Of a stretch of 64,000 nucleotides of DNA, positions 31,073 through 43,988 are shown in pieces. The notes beneath the pieces are model-generated. The model was not told the DNA's origin. It searched no databases and saw only the letters and a list, made by a program, of their open reading frames with translations. Position 1 is the first letter of the stretch, and each line of letters opens with the position of its first letter. The position numbers were made by a program, and so were the translations under genes. Location of the stretch: positions 2,774,196-2,838,195 of the forward strand of contig NZ_CP050191.1 of the NCBI RefSeq assembly GCF_011745145.1. The letters run 5' to 3'. The stretch comes from Mycobacterium sp. DL440. GTDB lineage: Bacteria > Actinomycetota > Actinomycetes > Mycobacteriales > Mycobacteriaceae.

Positions 31073-32881
31073 GTGCCTGAGTCAATGCGGGAGTACAGCG
31101 TGCCCGCGTCTTTTGCCGTCGGCGAGCACGACAGCATCGTCAGCTCGGTATCCGCACACGCGGCCGACAGCCCCGACCACGTCATCTTCCGGCGCCTGGT
31201 CAACGGCGCTTGGACCGACGTGACCTGTGCCGAGGCGGCCGACCAGATCCGTTCGGTCGCCCTGGGCCTGATCGCCGAGGGCATCCAGGCCGGCGATCGC
31301 GTGGCGATCATCTCGGCCACCCGCTACGAGTGGCCGATCATCGACTTCGCGATCCTGTCAATCGGCGCGGTCACCGTGCCGATCTACGAGACCTCCTCGG
31401 CCGAGCAGGTGCAATTCGTCCTCGACAACTCCGCGGCGAAGATCATCTTCGCCGAGACCGACGCGCACGCCGAGACGGTGGAACAACTGCGCGGCCAGTT
31501 ACCCGAGTTGCGCAAGGTGCTGCGGATCGACGGCACCGGCACACCTGCGCTGGAGACCATGGCCGCGGCCGGTGAGTCGACCGATGTCGCCGAACTCGAC
31601 AAGCGGCTGGCCGGAATTCGCTCGGCCGATGCGGCCACCCTGATCTACACCTCCGGAACCACCGGCCAGCCCAAGGGCTGCCAGCTGACCCACTCGAACC
31701 TGCTCTACGAGATCAATGGAGCCAAGGCCTGCTTCCCCTCCGAGCTGGCCAAGGGTGAGCGGATGCTGGTGTTCCTGCCGCTGGCCCACGTGCTGGCCCG
31801 GGCCATCACCATCGCGGCCTTCGCCAACAAGGTCACCCTCGGCTTCACCAGTGACATCAAGAACCTCGTCCCTACCTTCGGCGTGTTCAAGCCGACCCTG
31901 GTGGTCTCGGTGCCCCGGGTGTTCGAGAAGGTCTACAACACCGCCGAGCAGAACGCCCGCAACGACGGCAAGGGCAAGATCTTCGCGATCGCCGCCGACA
32001 CTGCGATCGAATGGAGTAAGGCCCAGGACACCGGCGGAGCCGGCCTGCTGCTCCGCGCCAAGCATGCGGTGTTCGACCGGCTCGTGTACGGCAAGCTGCG
32101 GGCTGCCCTCGGTGGTGAATGCCGGGCGGCGATCTCCGGAGGCGCACCGCTGGGCGCGCGGCTGGGCCACTTCTATCGTGGTGTGGGACTGAGCATCTAC
32201 GAAGGCTACGGGCTCACCGAGACCAGCGCGGCAATCACCGTGAACCGGGTCAACGACCTCAAGGTCGGCTCGGTCGGCAAGCTGATGCCCGGCAACAGCA
32301 TGCGCCTCGCCGAAGACGGCGAGCTGCTGGTCAAGGGCGGCGTGGTGTTCAGCGGCTACTGGGGCAACAAGTCCGAGACCAATGCGGTGTTCTCCGACGG
32401 CTGGTTCCACACCGGCGATCTGGGCGCCATCGATGACGACGGCTTCCTCACCATCGTCGGGCGCAAGAAGGAGATCATCGTCACCGCCGGCGGCAAGAAC
32501 GTCGCACCCGCCCTGCTGGAGGACCGGCTGCGCGCCCACCCGTTGATCAGCCAGGCGATGGCAGTGGGCGATCAGCAGCCGTTCATCGCCGCGCTCATCA
32601 CCATCGACCCGGAGGCGTTCGGAGGGTGGAAGCAGCGCAACAGTAAGGACGGCGACGCCTCGGTCGGCGATCTCGCCGACGACCCGGACCTGCTGGCCGA
32701 GATCAACCTGGCGGTCAAGGACGCCAATCAGGCGGTGTCCCATGCCGAATCGATCCGCAAGTTCCGGATCCTGCCCGTCGACTTCACCGAGGACACCGGT
32801 GAACTGACCCCCACACTCAAGGTCAAGCGCAAGGTCGTGGCCGAGAAGTTCGCCGCCGACATCGCGGCCCTCTACGGCTGA
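31073..32881 (+). CDS. fadD15: Long-chain fatty-acid--CoA ligase FadD15
   Basis: FadD15 activates long-chain fatty acids to acyl-CoA by way of acyl-adenylates. The 602-residue protein contains the AMP-binding signature [18 protein letters not shown] (about residue 200), [34 protein letters not shown] and [17 protein letters not shown]. The length and C-terminal end ([11 protein letters not shown]) match the mycobacterial enzyme. The GTG at 31073 has a GGAGGG ribosome site; the ATG four codons on is a weaker alternative. Confidence 0.95.
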   Translation: MPESMREYSVPASFAVGEHDSIVSSVSAHAADSPDHVIFRRLVNGAWTDVTCAEAADQIRSVALGLIAEGIQAGDRVAIISATRYEWPIIDFAILSIGAVTVPIYETSSAEQVQFVLDNSAAKIIFAETDAHAETVEQLRGQLPELRKVLRIDGTGTPALETMAAAGESTDVAELDKRLAGIRSADAATLIYTSGTTGQPKGCQLTHSNLLYEINGAKACFPSELAKGERMLVFLPLAHVLARAITIAAFANKVTLGFTSDIKNLVPTFGVFKPTLVVSVPRVFEKVYNTAEQNARNDGKGKIFAIAADTAIEWSKAQDTGGAGLLLRAKHAVFDRLVYGKLRAALGGECRAAISGGAPLGARLGHFYRGVGLSIYEGYGLTETSAAITVNRVNDLKVGSVGKLMPGNSMRLAEDGELLVKGGVVFSGYWGNKSETNAVFSDGWFHTGDLGAIDDDGFLTIVGRKKEIIVTAGGKNVAPALLEDRLRAHPLISQAMAVGDQQPFIAALITIDPEAFGGWKQRNSKDGDASVGDLADDPDLLAEINLAVKDANQAVSHAESIRKFRILPVDFTEDTGELTPTLKVKRKVVAEKFAADIAALYG

Positions 32882-32889
32882 GCCTGGCT

Positions 32890-34032
32890 TCAGTCGGACA
32901 GCAGCCCGGTCAGCCGGGCACCCTGGGACCGCCACTGCCAGTTGTCGACGGCCCAGTGCCGCCCGGCCACGCCCATCGCGGCGGCGCGTCCCGGATCAGC
33001 CAGTAGGTCACCCACCGCCGTCGCCACCGCTGCGACGTCGGTTCCGTCCACGACGCTGCCGGTCTGGCCGTCCAAAACGGTTTCCGGTGCCCCGCCAGAG
33101 GTTCCGGCGACCACCGGCACGCCGCACGCCGAGGCCTCCAGGTAGACGATGCCGAGGCCTTCGACGTCCAGGCCCGCCCCGCGGGTACGGCACGGCATCG
33201 CGAACACATCGGCCATCGCATGGTGCGCGGGCAGCTCCGCGCCGGGCACCGCACCGGTGAAGATGACGTCGGCGGCCACATCGTGGGTGTGCGCGAGCTG
33301 TTGCAGGCTCTGCAGATACGGTCCGCCGCCGACGATGACCAACGCAGCGTCGGGGACGCGGCGGCGGATGGCGGGCCAGGCACGGATGAGCATGTCCTGG
33401 CCCTTGCGCGGCACCAGGCGGGACAGGCACACGACTACCGGGCGTTGCCCCAGCCCGTAGCGGGCACGCAACTCGGCCCGGGCCGCCGGGTCGGGTACGA
33501 AGCGGTCGGTGTCGACGCCGGGCGACAGCCGTTCCAGCGCCGCCCGGGGACCGAACGCCGATGCGAACCTGGCGCGGGTGTAATCGCTGATGAACGTGAC
33601 GACGTCGGCATCGTCTCCGATGCGGCGCAGTGCGCCCCGTGCCACCGGCAGCATTGACCAGCCGACCTCATGGCCGTGGGTGCTGGCCACCACACGCCTG
33701 GCTCCGGCCCGCCGGGCCAGCGGGCCCAGCAGCGCCAGCGGCGCGGCTGCTCCGAACCACACCGTCTCGATGTCGTTGTCGGCGATCAACCGTTGCATGC
33801 GGGTCGCCACCATCGGCTCGGGCACCATCAGGGTGGTCGGGTGCCGCACCACCTGGTATCCGGCCGCGGCGGCCCGGCCATCGAAGTCCGGGCTGCCCTT
33901 CCACTTCGGCGCGTACACCGTGAGCTGGTGCGAGCCGTCGCGCACCAACTCGCCGACGAATGCCTCCAGGTAGGACTGGATACCGCCGCGTCGCGGTGGA
34001 AAGTCGTTGGTGACCAACAAAACCCGCGTCAT
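32890..34032 (-). CDS. pimB: Phosphatidylinositol mannoside mannosyltransferase PimB' (GT4)
   Basis: PimB' adds the second mannose to PIM1 on the cytoplasmic face using GDP-mannose. The 380-residue GT4 (GT-B) protein starts MTRVLLVTNDFPPRRGGIQS, the acceptor-site glycine loop. It contains STHGHEVGWSMLPVARG, SRLVPRKGQDMLIRAWP and the nucleotide-sugar EX7E-like region GAGLDVEGLGIVYLEASACG. The ATG at 34032 has an AGGGGA site; an ATG six codons upstream (34050) is also possible but extends beyond the conserved start. It is convergent with fadD15. Confidence 0.93.
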   Translation of the reverse strand: MTRVLLVTNDFPPRRGGIQSYLEAFVGELVRDGSHQLTVYAPKWKGSPDFDGRAAAAGYQVVRHPTTLMVPEPMVATRMQRLIADNDIETVWFGAAAPLALLGPLARRAGARRVVASTHGHEVGWSMLPVARGALRRIGDDADVVTFISDYTRARFASAFGPRAALERLSPGVDTDRFVPDPAARAELRARYGLGQRPVVVCLSRLVPRKGQDMLIRAWPAIRRRVPDAALVIVGGGPYLQSLQQLAHTHDVAADVIFTGAVPGAELPAHHAMADVFAMPCRTRGAGLDVEGLGIVYLEASACGVPVVAGTSGGAPETVLDGQTGSVVDGTDVAAVATAVGDLLADPGRAAAMGVAGRHWAVDNWQWRSQGARLTGLLSD

Positions 34033-34071
34033 CGCGCTATCCCCTGCCATCTGCTCCCCATCGGCGACAGG

Positions 34072-34983
34072 TTATCCGGTCAGCCAACGACGCCAACGGG
34101 CAACCACGGCGCCGAGGTCGGCGCCCAGCGTCTCTCGCACTGCGGAGGTCACATCCGGATGACCGGGTCCACATGCACGCAGATACAGCTCACGCAGCTT
34201 CGGAACCCCGTAGGCGTCGGCGACGTACCGGCTGAACCACCACGCCCGGTCGTAGGCCAGGCTGCGGGCCGCGCCGGGGGTGTCGAGATCGGCATCGGTG
34301 GGCAGCCGGGCCAGTGCCGCAGCCTGCGCCGGACCGGGTACCGCGGCAGGCGGTCGGCCGACGTAATCAGCCACTCCCTCGGTGAGCCAGCGTGGCGCAT
34401 CGGCCGCGGTCCGCGACCGAGCCGCGTAATGAAACAGCTCATGGCGCAAAACAATTCGTAACGCAGCCGGGCTCATGCCGGCGGCACCGGGGGCGAACAT
34501 GACCCGCTGGGCCGTAGTGGTCGCGGCGATGTCGGCGGCTCCGCCGGCCAGCACCCGGAACTGCTGATCGGAACCCGCGACCGCGATCTCGATGTCGCGC
34601 GGCCAGTCCCGACCCCAGAACGCCGTAACTGCAGCAGCCGCGTCGGGAAGCTCGGCGGCAAGCCGCTGAAGCAGGGCCGAGGACTGCGGGCCGCCGAGGG
34701 CAAGCAGCCGGGCGGTGCGCCCATCGGGCAGCACCATCGAGGTGAGGGGGTCGGGTTGCGGGACGACAGGTGCGACGGCGGTGGTCGACGGCGCGGCCGG
34801 AGGCGGGTACGGAGGTAGGGCCGGCGCGGACGTGCGTATCAGCACCACAGCCAGAAGCAGTTCCACGAGCAGCGCGCCGACCAGGACGAGCCTGCGCGCG
34901 GTCCGGGTGAAGCCGGCCCAGCTGTCAGCGCGCTCGGTACCGGCAGGCGACTCAGTACCGGCGAACGTTGTAGATCGGCGCAT
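34072..34983 (-). CDS. Membrane-anchored HExxH (gluzincin-like) putative metallopeptidase (Rv2189c position)
   Basis: A 303-residue protein with an N-terminal signal anchor near residues 31-50 (LVLVGALLVELLLAVVLI), a Pro/Ala-rich linker and an extracytoplasmic domain. It carries RHELFHYAA (HExxH zinc-site motif, about residue 181) followed 18 residues later by WLTEGVADYVG, whose Glu is in the place of the third zinc ligand in peptidase-MA-like gluzincins. M. tuberculosis annotation is only hypothetical. The ATG lies within the last 32 nt of ripC, so it is coupled to the NlpC/P60 hydrolase gene. Peptidase activity is inferred from motifs. Confidence 0.8.
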   Translation of the reverse strand: MRRSTTFAGTESPAGTERADSWAGFTRTARRLVLVGALLVELLLAVVLIRTSAPALPPYPPPAAPSTTAVAPVVPQPDPLTSMVLPDGRTARLLALGGPQSSALLQRLAAELPDAAAAVTAFWGRDWPRDIEIAVAGSDQQFRVLAGGAADIAATTTAQRVMFAPGAAGMSPAALRIVLRHELFHYAARSRTAADAPRWLTEGVADYVGRPPAAVPGPAQAAALARLPTDADLDTPGAARSLAYDRAWWFSRYVADAYGVPKLRELYLRACGPGHPDVTSAVRETLGADLGAVVARWRRWLTG

Positions 34984-36085
34984 TGTTGACCGGGGCGACC
35001 CGAACCGGGGTGCCGTAGGTCGACGCGTGCACCATCATCCCGTCGCCGATGTAAATGCCCACATGGGAGGCATCGGAGTAATAGGTGACCACGTCACCCG
35101 GCTGCATCGAGTCAGACGAGACCGCCTGACCGCCGCGGGCCATGGCCTGGCTCGAATGTGGCAGCGAGATCCCGGCGTGCTGGAACGCCCACATCACCAG
35201 ACCCGAACAGTCGAACGAGCTGGGGCCGGCCGCGCCCCAGGAGTAGGGCGAGCCGATACGGCTCAACGCCGCCTGGATGACGGTGCCGGAATGTCCGTCG
35301 CCCCCACCCGGGAGTGCGCCTTCCGGCGCAGCGACGTCGCCGGGCGGGATCCCGTTCGGTGGGTCGGCCAGTACAGCGGGGTCCTGTGGCGGCAACGCCT
35401 CGGGTGCAGGCACCGGCGGCGCCGGAGGCAGGGCGGTCATCGCGTCACGCTGGGCCGGGCTCAACGCCTGGTACTGCGATTTGACGATGGCGATCTGCAC
35501 CTGCAGCTGACTTTGCTTGGATTGCAGGTCGGCGCGCACTGCGGCGGCCTGCTCGGCGGCGGTCTTGGCTTCGGCGGCCGATGTGGCCGACTCCCGCTCG
35601 GCCACTGCGGCTTTCTCGCCCACCGAGCGGAAGTTCTTCATCTGCGCCGACATCTCGGTCGCCATCACCCGCTGCACGGCGAGCTGCTCGATCAGCTGCT
35701 GCGGAGAGCTGGCGGTCAGAATCGCATCCACTCCGGAGGTGCGGCCACCCATGTACTGGGCCGCAGCTACTTTATTGACTGAAGTCTGAAAGGTTGCCAG
35801 CTGCGACTTGGCCTCATCGACCGCCGCGGTGTCATCGGTGTGCTTCTTCTCCGCAATCTCTTGTGCGGACACCTTGTTGTTCAGGTCGAGCTGGGCGGAG
35901 TGCATGGCCTCAGTGGTCTGCTCAGCCTGACGGGACAGCTCATTGAGCTTTGCCATAGCATCGTCGGCAGGATCAGCCTGCGAACTCGCGGCCAGGAATC
36001 CGGGTATCAAGATCAAGCCCGCTATGACACCTGCAATGGGTCGCTTGACACGACTTGTGGGCCGGTGCGCGCGGTCGTGCCTCAA
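34952..36085 (-). CDS. ripC: NlpC/P60 peptidoglycan endopeptidase, RipC-type (Rv2190c)
   Basis: A secreted D,L-endopeptidase-type cell wall hydrolase. The 377 residues contain a Sec signal peptide (AGVIAGLILIPGFLAASSQA), a long coiled-coil (residues about 40-210) of the kind gated by FtsX in RipC, a Pro-rich linker and the NlpC/P60 domain. The catalytic Cys is in SSFDCSGLVMWAF, with His in SDASHVGIYIG and MMVHASTYG. The start is a TTG at 36085, chosen for its GAGGA site 9 nt upstream and its position before the signal peptide. The upstream 150 bp is AT-rich for this genome, suggesting a promoter. Confidence 0.93.
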   Translation of the reverse strand: MRHDRAHRPTSRVKRPIAGVIAGLILIPGFLAASSQADPADDAMAKLNELSRQAEQTTEAMHSAQLDLNNKVSAQEIAEKKHTDDTAAVDEAKSQLATFQTSVNKVAAAQYMGGRTSGVDAILTASSPQQLIEQLAVQRVMATEMSAQMKNFRSVGEKAAVAERESATSAAEAKTAAEQAAAVRADLQSKQSQLQVQIAIVKSQYQALSPAQRDAMTALPPAPPVPAPEALPPQDPAVLADPPNGIPPGDVAAPEGALPGGGDGHSGTVIQAALSRIGSPYSWGAAGPSSFDCSGLVMWAFQHAGISLPHSSQAMARGGQAVSSDSMQPGDVVTYYSDASHVGIYIGDGMMVHASTYGTPVRVAPVNNAPIYNVRRY

Positions 36086-36237
36086 GTTTTCGTCCTCACA
36101 ACTGGCGATGGCGAGCCGCCTCGAACTGCTCTTAGGTCTCAGATAGGTTACGAAACGGCATCGGGCTTGTCCAACAGAAGGTGCAAATTTAACAGTCCAC
36201 CCTGAATATTTTCCTGTGCACGAAACGTTGCGTGTCG

Positions 36238-36504
36238 TCAGGCGACGCCGGATCTGCCGCTCCGGTGAATTGGAACGAGCCGCAGTCGCGGCGCAAGGCC
36301 CACGTCAGCGAGTACTTCCAGCGCCTGACGCTCGTCATCCAGCAAAATTTCCGGGACTCCGAGCAGAACACTGACGACGCAGTCCTGGCATCCGGGCCCG
36401 CGTACCGCGCAATCGTCGCAGTCGATGGTCACGCTGCCGGTGTCGGCCTCGCGGAGGTACTGCTCGTCAGCGTAGAACCAGTTGTCCTGGCGTATTCCGC
36501 TCAT
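36238..36504 (-). CDS. Small cysteine-rich conserved protein (putative metal-binding)
   Basis: An 88-residue protein ([19 protein letters not shown]) with a CxxC-x6-CxxC cluster ([14 protein letters not shown], residues about 29-42), followed by [20 protein letters not shown] and a helical C-terminus ([16 protein letters not shown]). The four cysteines look like a structural zinc or Fe-S site. Similar short proteins occur across actinobacteria without known function. An AAAGGA ribosome site lies about 9 nt before the ATG. It stands alone between ripC and the divergent exonuclease gene. Confidence 0.75.
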   Translation of the reverse strand: MSGIRQDNWFYADEQYLREADTGSVTIDCDDCAVRGPGCQDCVVSVLLGVPEILLDDERQALEVLADVGLAPRLRLVPIHRSGRSGVA

Positions 36505-36661
36505 CGTTGACCGTCCTTTCGATCGGTGTTGCGCGCACCGTATCGCCGCGCACCGACAAGGAGCGCAGCGGATTGGAGCGAAGACCCGACATAGTTGGGT
36601 CCGCGGATGGGTCCGCGGGCGACACGGGGATGCCTGGCCCCCGCTTGTCGGGGGCTGGACC

Positions 36662-36667
36662 TACCGT
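36662..36667 (+). promoter_or_regulatory. -10 element TACCGT for the leaderless DnaQ-GIY-YIG gene
   Basis: TACCGT fits TANNNT and is followed by 7 nt and the ATG at 36675. It supports this ATG over the open frame extending back to 36507. Confidence 0.45.
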
Positions 36668-36674
36668 CATCTGC

Positions 36675-38552
36675 ATGGGCCAGCGCAACACCGCCGAAGC
36701 CGAGCAGCTGGCCCTGCAATTCGATCCCGGCTCCGGCTTCGACACCGTTGCGCTCGCCGACACCACCTTCGTGGTGGTGGATCTGGAGACCACCGGGGGC
36801 CGGGCGACCGCGAAAGCACCCGGGGACGCCTACGACGCCATCACCGAGATCGGCGCGGTCAAGATTCGCGGCGGTGAGGTGCTCGGTGAGCTGGCCACCC
36901 TCGTCGATCCCGGCCGCGCCATCCCGCCGCAGATCGTCGAGCTCACCGGGATCACCACGGCGATGGTGCGCGACGCACCGCGCATCGAATCGGTGCTTCC
37001 CGCGTTCCTGGAGTTTTCCCGGGGAGCGGTGCTGGTCGCCCACAACGCCGGTTTCGACATCGGTTTCCTGCGCGCCGCGGCGCAACGGGCCGAGCTCGGC
37101 TGGCCGCGGCCCCCGGTGCTGTGCACGGTGAAACTCGCCCGCCGCGTCCTGACGCGGGACGAGGCGCCCAGCGTGAAACTGTCGGCCCTGGCCCGGCTGT
37201 TCGGTGCGTCAACCACGCCCACCCACCGCGCCCTCGACGACGCCCGCGCCACCGTCGACGTCCTGCACGCCCTGATCGAGCGGGTCGGCAACCAGGGCAT
37301 CCACACCTTCGCCGACCTCCGGAACTATCTGCCCGACGTCACGCCGGCCCAGCGCCGCAACCGCTCACTGGCCGACCGGCTGCCCAACCGCCCCGGCGTC
37401 TACCTTTTTCGCGGCCCCTCCGACGAGGTGCTCTATGTCGGCACCGCGGTCGACTTGCGACGCCGGGTCCGGCAGTACTTCACCGGTGCCGACCCGCGGG
37501 CCCGCATGAAGGAGATGGCCTCACTGGCGCGCGTCGTCGACCATGTCGAATGCGCCCACGATCTGGAGGCCGGGGTCCGCGAGCTCCGATTGCTCGCGGC
37601 CCACGCGCCGCCGTACAACCGGCGCTCCAAATACCCGCAGCGATGGTGGTGGGTGGCCCTCACCGACGAGGCCTTCCCGAGACTGTCGGCGGTGCGAAAC
37701 CCTGGGCACCGCACCGCTTTCGGACCGTTCTCGGCCCGGTCCGACGCCGTACAGTCGGCGGCGCTGCTGGCCCGGTTCACCGGGGTGCGCACCTGCACGG
37801 CCCGCTTCGGGGCGGCAGCCACGCACCGCTGTCCGGAGGTCGAACTTTCCCCGTGCCCCGCCCCGCAGGACGTCGCGGCCGCGCAGTACGCGGCCGCGGT
37901 GCAACGCGCTACCGCACTGATCGACGGCACCGACCACAGTGCGCTGGCGGCCACACTGACCCATATCGGCGAAGTCGCGACGGCCCGGCGGTACGAGACC
38001 GCGGCCCGGTTGCGCGACCACGCCGCGGTGGCCATCGAGGCGCTGTGGCGGGGGCAGCGGTTGCGCGCCCTGGCCGATCTGCCCGAACTGGTCGCGGCCC
38101 GCGGCGACGGCACCGGTGGTTGGCATTTCGCGGTGATCCGCCACGGCCAACTGGCCGGGGCGGGGACCGCCGGGCGCGGGGTTTCGCCGATGCCGGTGGT
38201 CGACGCGATCTGCGCGGCAGCGCAGGTGATCCTGCCCACCGCAACGCCTTTGGGCGGCGCACTCGTGGAGGAAACCGCGCTTGTCGCGCGCTGGCTGGCC
38301 GCGCCCGGGGTCCGCATCGTGCGCACCGACAGCGGCTATGCGACGCCGATCGGGGCCGCGGGCCGCTACGCGGAGTGGGCGGCCACCGCTCGCTCGGCGC
38401 GGGTGGCCGCGGCCCAGCAGCAGAACTCAGAACTGCAGGCTGAACCGCACCCAACGCGCGAGCAGCTGTTCGGCCGCACCCGAGTCGATCGCCTCGACGG
38501 CCCGCGCCAGACCGGACTCCCACGCCGGCACCCACTTGGCGTCGCTGGCTAG
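36675..38552 (+). CDS. DnaQ-like 3'-5' exonuclease fused to a GIY-YIG (UvrC-like) nuclease (Rv2191-type)
   Basis: A 625-residue two-nuclease fusion, of the kind also called Cho/UvrC-like. Residues about 27-195 are a DEDDh exonuclease: DLETTG (site I), [10 protein letters not shown] (site II) and [10 protein letters not shown] (site III). Residues about 225-305 are a GIY-YIG domain: [29 protein letters not shown], with the Glu-containing [22 protein letters not shown] following as in UvrC. A UVR-like helix ([16 protein letters not shown]) follows. There is no UvrC RNase H or HhH region. A DNA repair or 3'-end processing role is likely. The last 42 codons are antisense to trpD, so the C-terminus is unusual. 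Confidence 0.9.
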   Translation: MGQRNTAEAEQLALQFDPGSGFDTVALADTTFVVVDLETTGGRATAKAPGDAYDAITEIGAVKIRGGEVLGELATLVDPGRAIPPQIVELTGITTAMVRDAPRIESVLPAFLEFSRGAVLVAHNAGFDIGFLRAAAQRAELGWPRPPVLCTVKLARRVLTRDEAPSVKLSALARLFGASTTPTHRALDDARATVDVLHALIERVGNQGIHTFADLRNYLPDVTPAQRRNRSLADRLPNRPGVYLFRGPSDEVLYVGTAVDLRRRVRQYFTGADPRARMKEMASLARVVDHVECAHDLEAGVRELRLLAAHAPPYNRRSKYPQRWWWVALTDEAFPRLSAVRNPGHRTAFGPFSARSDAVQSAALLARFTGVRTCTARFGAAATHRCPEVELSPCPAPQDVAAAQYAAAVQRATALIDGTDHSALAATLTHIGEVATARRYETAARLRDHAAVAIEALWRGQRLRALADLPELVAARGDGTGGWHFAVIRHGQLAGAGTAGRGVSPMPVVDAICAAAQVILPTATPLGGALVEETALVARWLAAPGVRIVRTDSGYATPIGAAGRYAEWAATARSARVAAAQQQNSELQAEPHPTREQLFGRTRVDRLDGPRQTGLPRRHPLGVAG

Positions 38553-39533
38553 CCCGGCATGGGCGACCATGGCACCCGCAGCGTTGAGCACCACTGCGTC
38601 ACGCACCGGCCCCTTGGCCCCGCCCAGCACGGCTCGCGCCTCCGCAGCGTTGGCCGTGGCGTCACCGCCGACCAACTCACTGATGTCGGCACGCTTGAAG
38701 CCGAAGGCCGCGGGGTCGAACTTCAACCGGTCCACCGTTCCCGCCTGTACGCGCCAGATGGTGCTGGTGGTCGTGGTGGTGAGCTCGTCGAGACCGTCGT
38801 CGCCGTGCACCACCAGCACGCTGGAACCACGGGCCGCGTACACCCCGGCCATCACCTCGGCCAGGTCGTCGAATGCGCAGCCGATCAACCCGGCCCGCGG
38901 CGCGGCCGGATTGGTGAGTGGTCCAAGCAGATTGAAGACCGTGGGCACCCCGATCTCGCGGCGCACCACCGACGCGTGCCGATACGACGGGTGGAACTGC
39001 GGGGCGAAGGCGAACCCGATACCGACCTGGGCGACACTGCGCGCCACCTCGTCCGGGCCCAGGTCGATCCGCACCCCGAGAGCCTCCAGGGTGTCGGCGC
39101 CTCCCGACAGCGAGGACGCCGCCCGATTGCCGTGTTTGATCACCGGAACGCCGCAGGCCGCCACCACGATGGCCGCCATGGTCGACAAGTTGACCGTGTT
39201 GGCCCCGTCGCCACCGGTACCGACGATGTCGACGGTCTCGTGACCGATCTGATCCGTCGGCACCCGACGTGCGTGCGACAGCATGATGTCGGCCAGTTCA
39301 CCGACCTCGGCCGAGGTCGGTCGCTTCATCTTCATCGCCACCGCGAAGCCGGCGATCTGCGCCGGGGTCGCCACGCCGGTCATGATCTGGTCCATCGCCC
39401 ATCCCGCATAACCGTTGGGCAGGCTCTGGTCAGTGGTCAGGCGCCCGAGAATGAGCGGCCACGACGGCGCCGCCGGGGAACGTGGGGAGGACAGGTCCGC
39501 CGGCGGGAACTGAGATGAAGATGCAGGAGCCAC
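38427..39533 (-). CDS. trpD: Anthranilate phosphoribosyltransferase TrpD
   Basis: TrpD transfers phosphoribose from PRPP to anthranilate in tryptophan synthesis. The 368-residue protein has an N-terminal helical domain ([20 protein letters not shown]) and the PRPP-binding loop [18 protein letters not shown] (about residue 103). [21 protein letters not shown] and [19 protein letters not shown] are both invariant family blocks. The start is a GTG at 39533 with a leaderless -10. Its 3' end is overlapped for 126 nt by the convergent nuclease gene; the TrpD C-terminus ([13 protein letters not shown]) is well conserved, so TrpD is the constrained frame there. Confidence 0.96.
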   Translation of the reverse strand: MAPASSSQFPPADLSSPRSPAAPSWPLILGRLTTDQSLPNGYAGWAMDQIMTGVATPAQIAGFAVAMKMKRPTSAEVGELADIMLSHARRVPTDQIGHETVDIVGTGGDGANTVNLSTMAAIVVAACGVPVIKHGNRAASSLSGGADTLEALGVRIDLGPDEVARSVAQVGIGFAFAPQFHPSYRHASVVRREIGVPTVFNLLGPLTNPAAPRAGLIGCAFDDLAEVMAGVYAARGSSVLVVHGDDGLDELTTTTTSTIWRVQAGTVDRLKFDPAAFGFKRADISELVGGDATANAAEARAVLGGAKGPVRDAVVLNAAGAMVAHAGLASDAKWVPAWESGLARAVEAIDSGAAEQLLARWVRFSLQF

Positions 39534-39539
39534 CGCCGA

Positions 39540-39545
39540 ATGCTA
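39540..39545 (-). promoter_or_regulatory. -10 element TAGCAT for leaderless trpD
   Basis: TAGCAT on the minus strand is followed by 6 nt and the trpD GTG at 39533. Confidence 0.45.
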
Positions 39546-39599
39546 TCGCTGCGCGGGTGTGCGCCCCGAGCCCTGCCGGCCCAAAGGCGACACGTTTGA

Positions 39600-42272
<2,673 letters not shown>

Positions 42273-42276
<4 letters not shown>

Positions 42277-43910
42277 GCCCTGACCTTGCCAAGATCGCTG
42301 GCGCACAAGGCGATGCGATCGATTCCCGTTATCATCCTTCGGCGGCGGTGCGCCGGCAGCTGAACAAGGTGTTCCCCACCCACTGGTCCTTCCTGCTGGG
42401 TGAGATCGCGTTGTACAGCTTCATCGTGCTGCTGATCACCGGTGTCTGGCTGACGCTGTTCTTCGATCCGTCGATGGCGCACGTCACCTACGACGGTGTG
42501 TATCAACCACTTCGCGGTGTCCAGATGTCGCGGGCCTACGAGTCCGCACTCGAGATCAGCTTCGAGGTGCGCGGCGGGTTGTTCGTCCGCCAGATCCACC
42601 ACTGGGCCGCGCTGATGTTCGCCGCGTCGATCATGGTGCACATGGCGCGCATCTTCTTCACCGGTGCGTTCCGCCGCCCGCGTGAGGCCAACTGGGTGAT
42701 CGGCTCGCTGCTGCTCATCCTCGCGATGTTCGAGGGTTACTTCGGTTACTCGCTGCCCGACGACCTGCTGTCCGGCATCGGTCTGCGCGCCGCGCTGTCC
42801 TCGATCACCCTGGGCATGCCCATCATCGGAACGTGGCTGCACTGGGCGCTGTTCGGCGGGGACTTCCCCGGCGAGATCCTGATCCCGCGCCTGTACGCAC
42901 TGCACATCCTGCTGATCCCGGGCATCATCCTGGCCCTCATCGGCGCGCACATGGCGCTGGTGTGGTTCCAGAAGCACACCCAGTTCCCCGGCCCCGGCCG
43001 CACCGAGCACAACGTGGTCGGCGTGCGCGTGATGCCGGTGTTCGCGGTGAAGTCGGGCGCGTTCTTCGCCCTGATCACGGGCGTGCTGGGCCTGATGGGC
43101 GGCCTGCTGACGATCAACCCGATCTGGCAATTGGGTCCGTACAAGCCGTCGCAGATCTCGGCGGGTAGCCAGCCCGACTTCTACATGATGTGGACCGAAG
43201 GCCTGGCGCGTATCTGGCCGGCCTGGGAGTTCTACCCGTTCGGCCACACCATCCCCGCGGTGGTCTGGGTCGCGTTGATCATGGGCGGTGTCTTCGGCCT
43301 GCTGATCGCCTACCCGTTCATCGAGCGGAAGGTCACCGGCGACGACGCACACCACAACCTGCTGCAGCGTCCGCGCGATGTACCGGTGCGTACCGCGATC
43401 GGTTCCATGGCAATCGCGTTCTACATGGTGCTGACCCTGGCCGCGATGAACGACATCATCGCGTTCAAGTTCCACATCTCGCTGAACGCGACCACGTGGA
43501 TCGGCCGTATCGGCATGGTGGTGCTGCCGGCCATCGTGTACTTCATCGCCTACCGCTGGGCCATCTCGTTGCAGCGCAGCGACCGTGCGGTGCTGGAGCA
43601 CGGCATCGAGACCGGCATCATCAAGCGTCTGCCGCACGGTGCCTACGTGGAGCTGCACCAGCCGCTGGGACCGGTCGACGATCACGGTCACCCGATCCCG
43701 CTGGAGTACCAGGGTGCTGCGCTGCCGAAACGGATGAACAAGCTCGGTTCGGCCGGCTCGCCGGGCACCGGCAGCTTCCTGTTCGCCGATCCGGCGGTCG
43801 AGCACGACGCGCTCACCGAGGCCGAACACGCCTCCGAGCACAAGGCACTGACCGCTCTGCGCGAACAGCAGGAGCGAAACGGCAACGGGGACACCAACGG
43901 TCATCACTGA
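42273..43910 (+). CDS. qcrB: Cytochrome b subunit QcrB of the bcc complex
   Basis: QcrB is the diheme cytochrome b that oxidises menaquinol; it is the target of imidazopyridine drugs such as telacebec in M. tuberculosis. The 545-residue protein has the b-type heme histidines in [11 protein letters not shown] and [27 protein letters not shown] and, at the quinol site, [19 protein letters not shown]. Thr308 in WTEG appears to correspond to the resistance-associated Thr313 of M. tuberculosis and is wild type here (numbering inferred from the length offset). It ends the unit and is followed 16 nt later by a strong terminator. Confidence 0.96.
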
Positions 43911-43925
43911 CCACTCCCCTACCCC

Positions 43926-43968
43926 AAACAATCGCCGCAACCTCTTCGGGAGGTTGCGGCGATTGTTT
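43926..43968. terminator. Strong bidirectional-type terminator after qcrB
   Basis: A perfect 19-bp stem pairs AAACAATCGCCGCAACCTC (43926-43944) with its complement (43950-43968) around a TTCGG loop. The stem ends in a short T-run on the + strand, and by symmetry an A/T end is offered on the minus strand. It lies 16 nt after the qcrB stop and ends the ctaE-qcrCAB transcript. Confidence 0.9.
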
Positions 43969-43988
43969 TATGTGGGTGGTCTTGGGCT

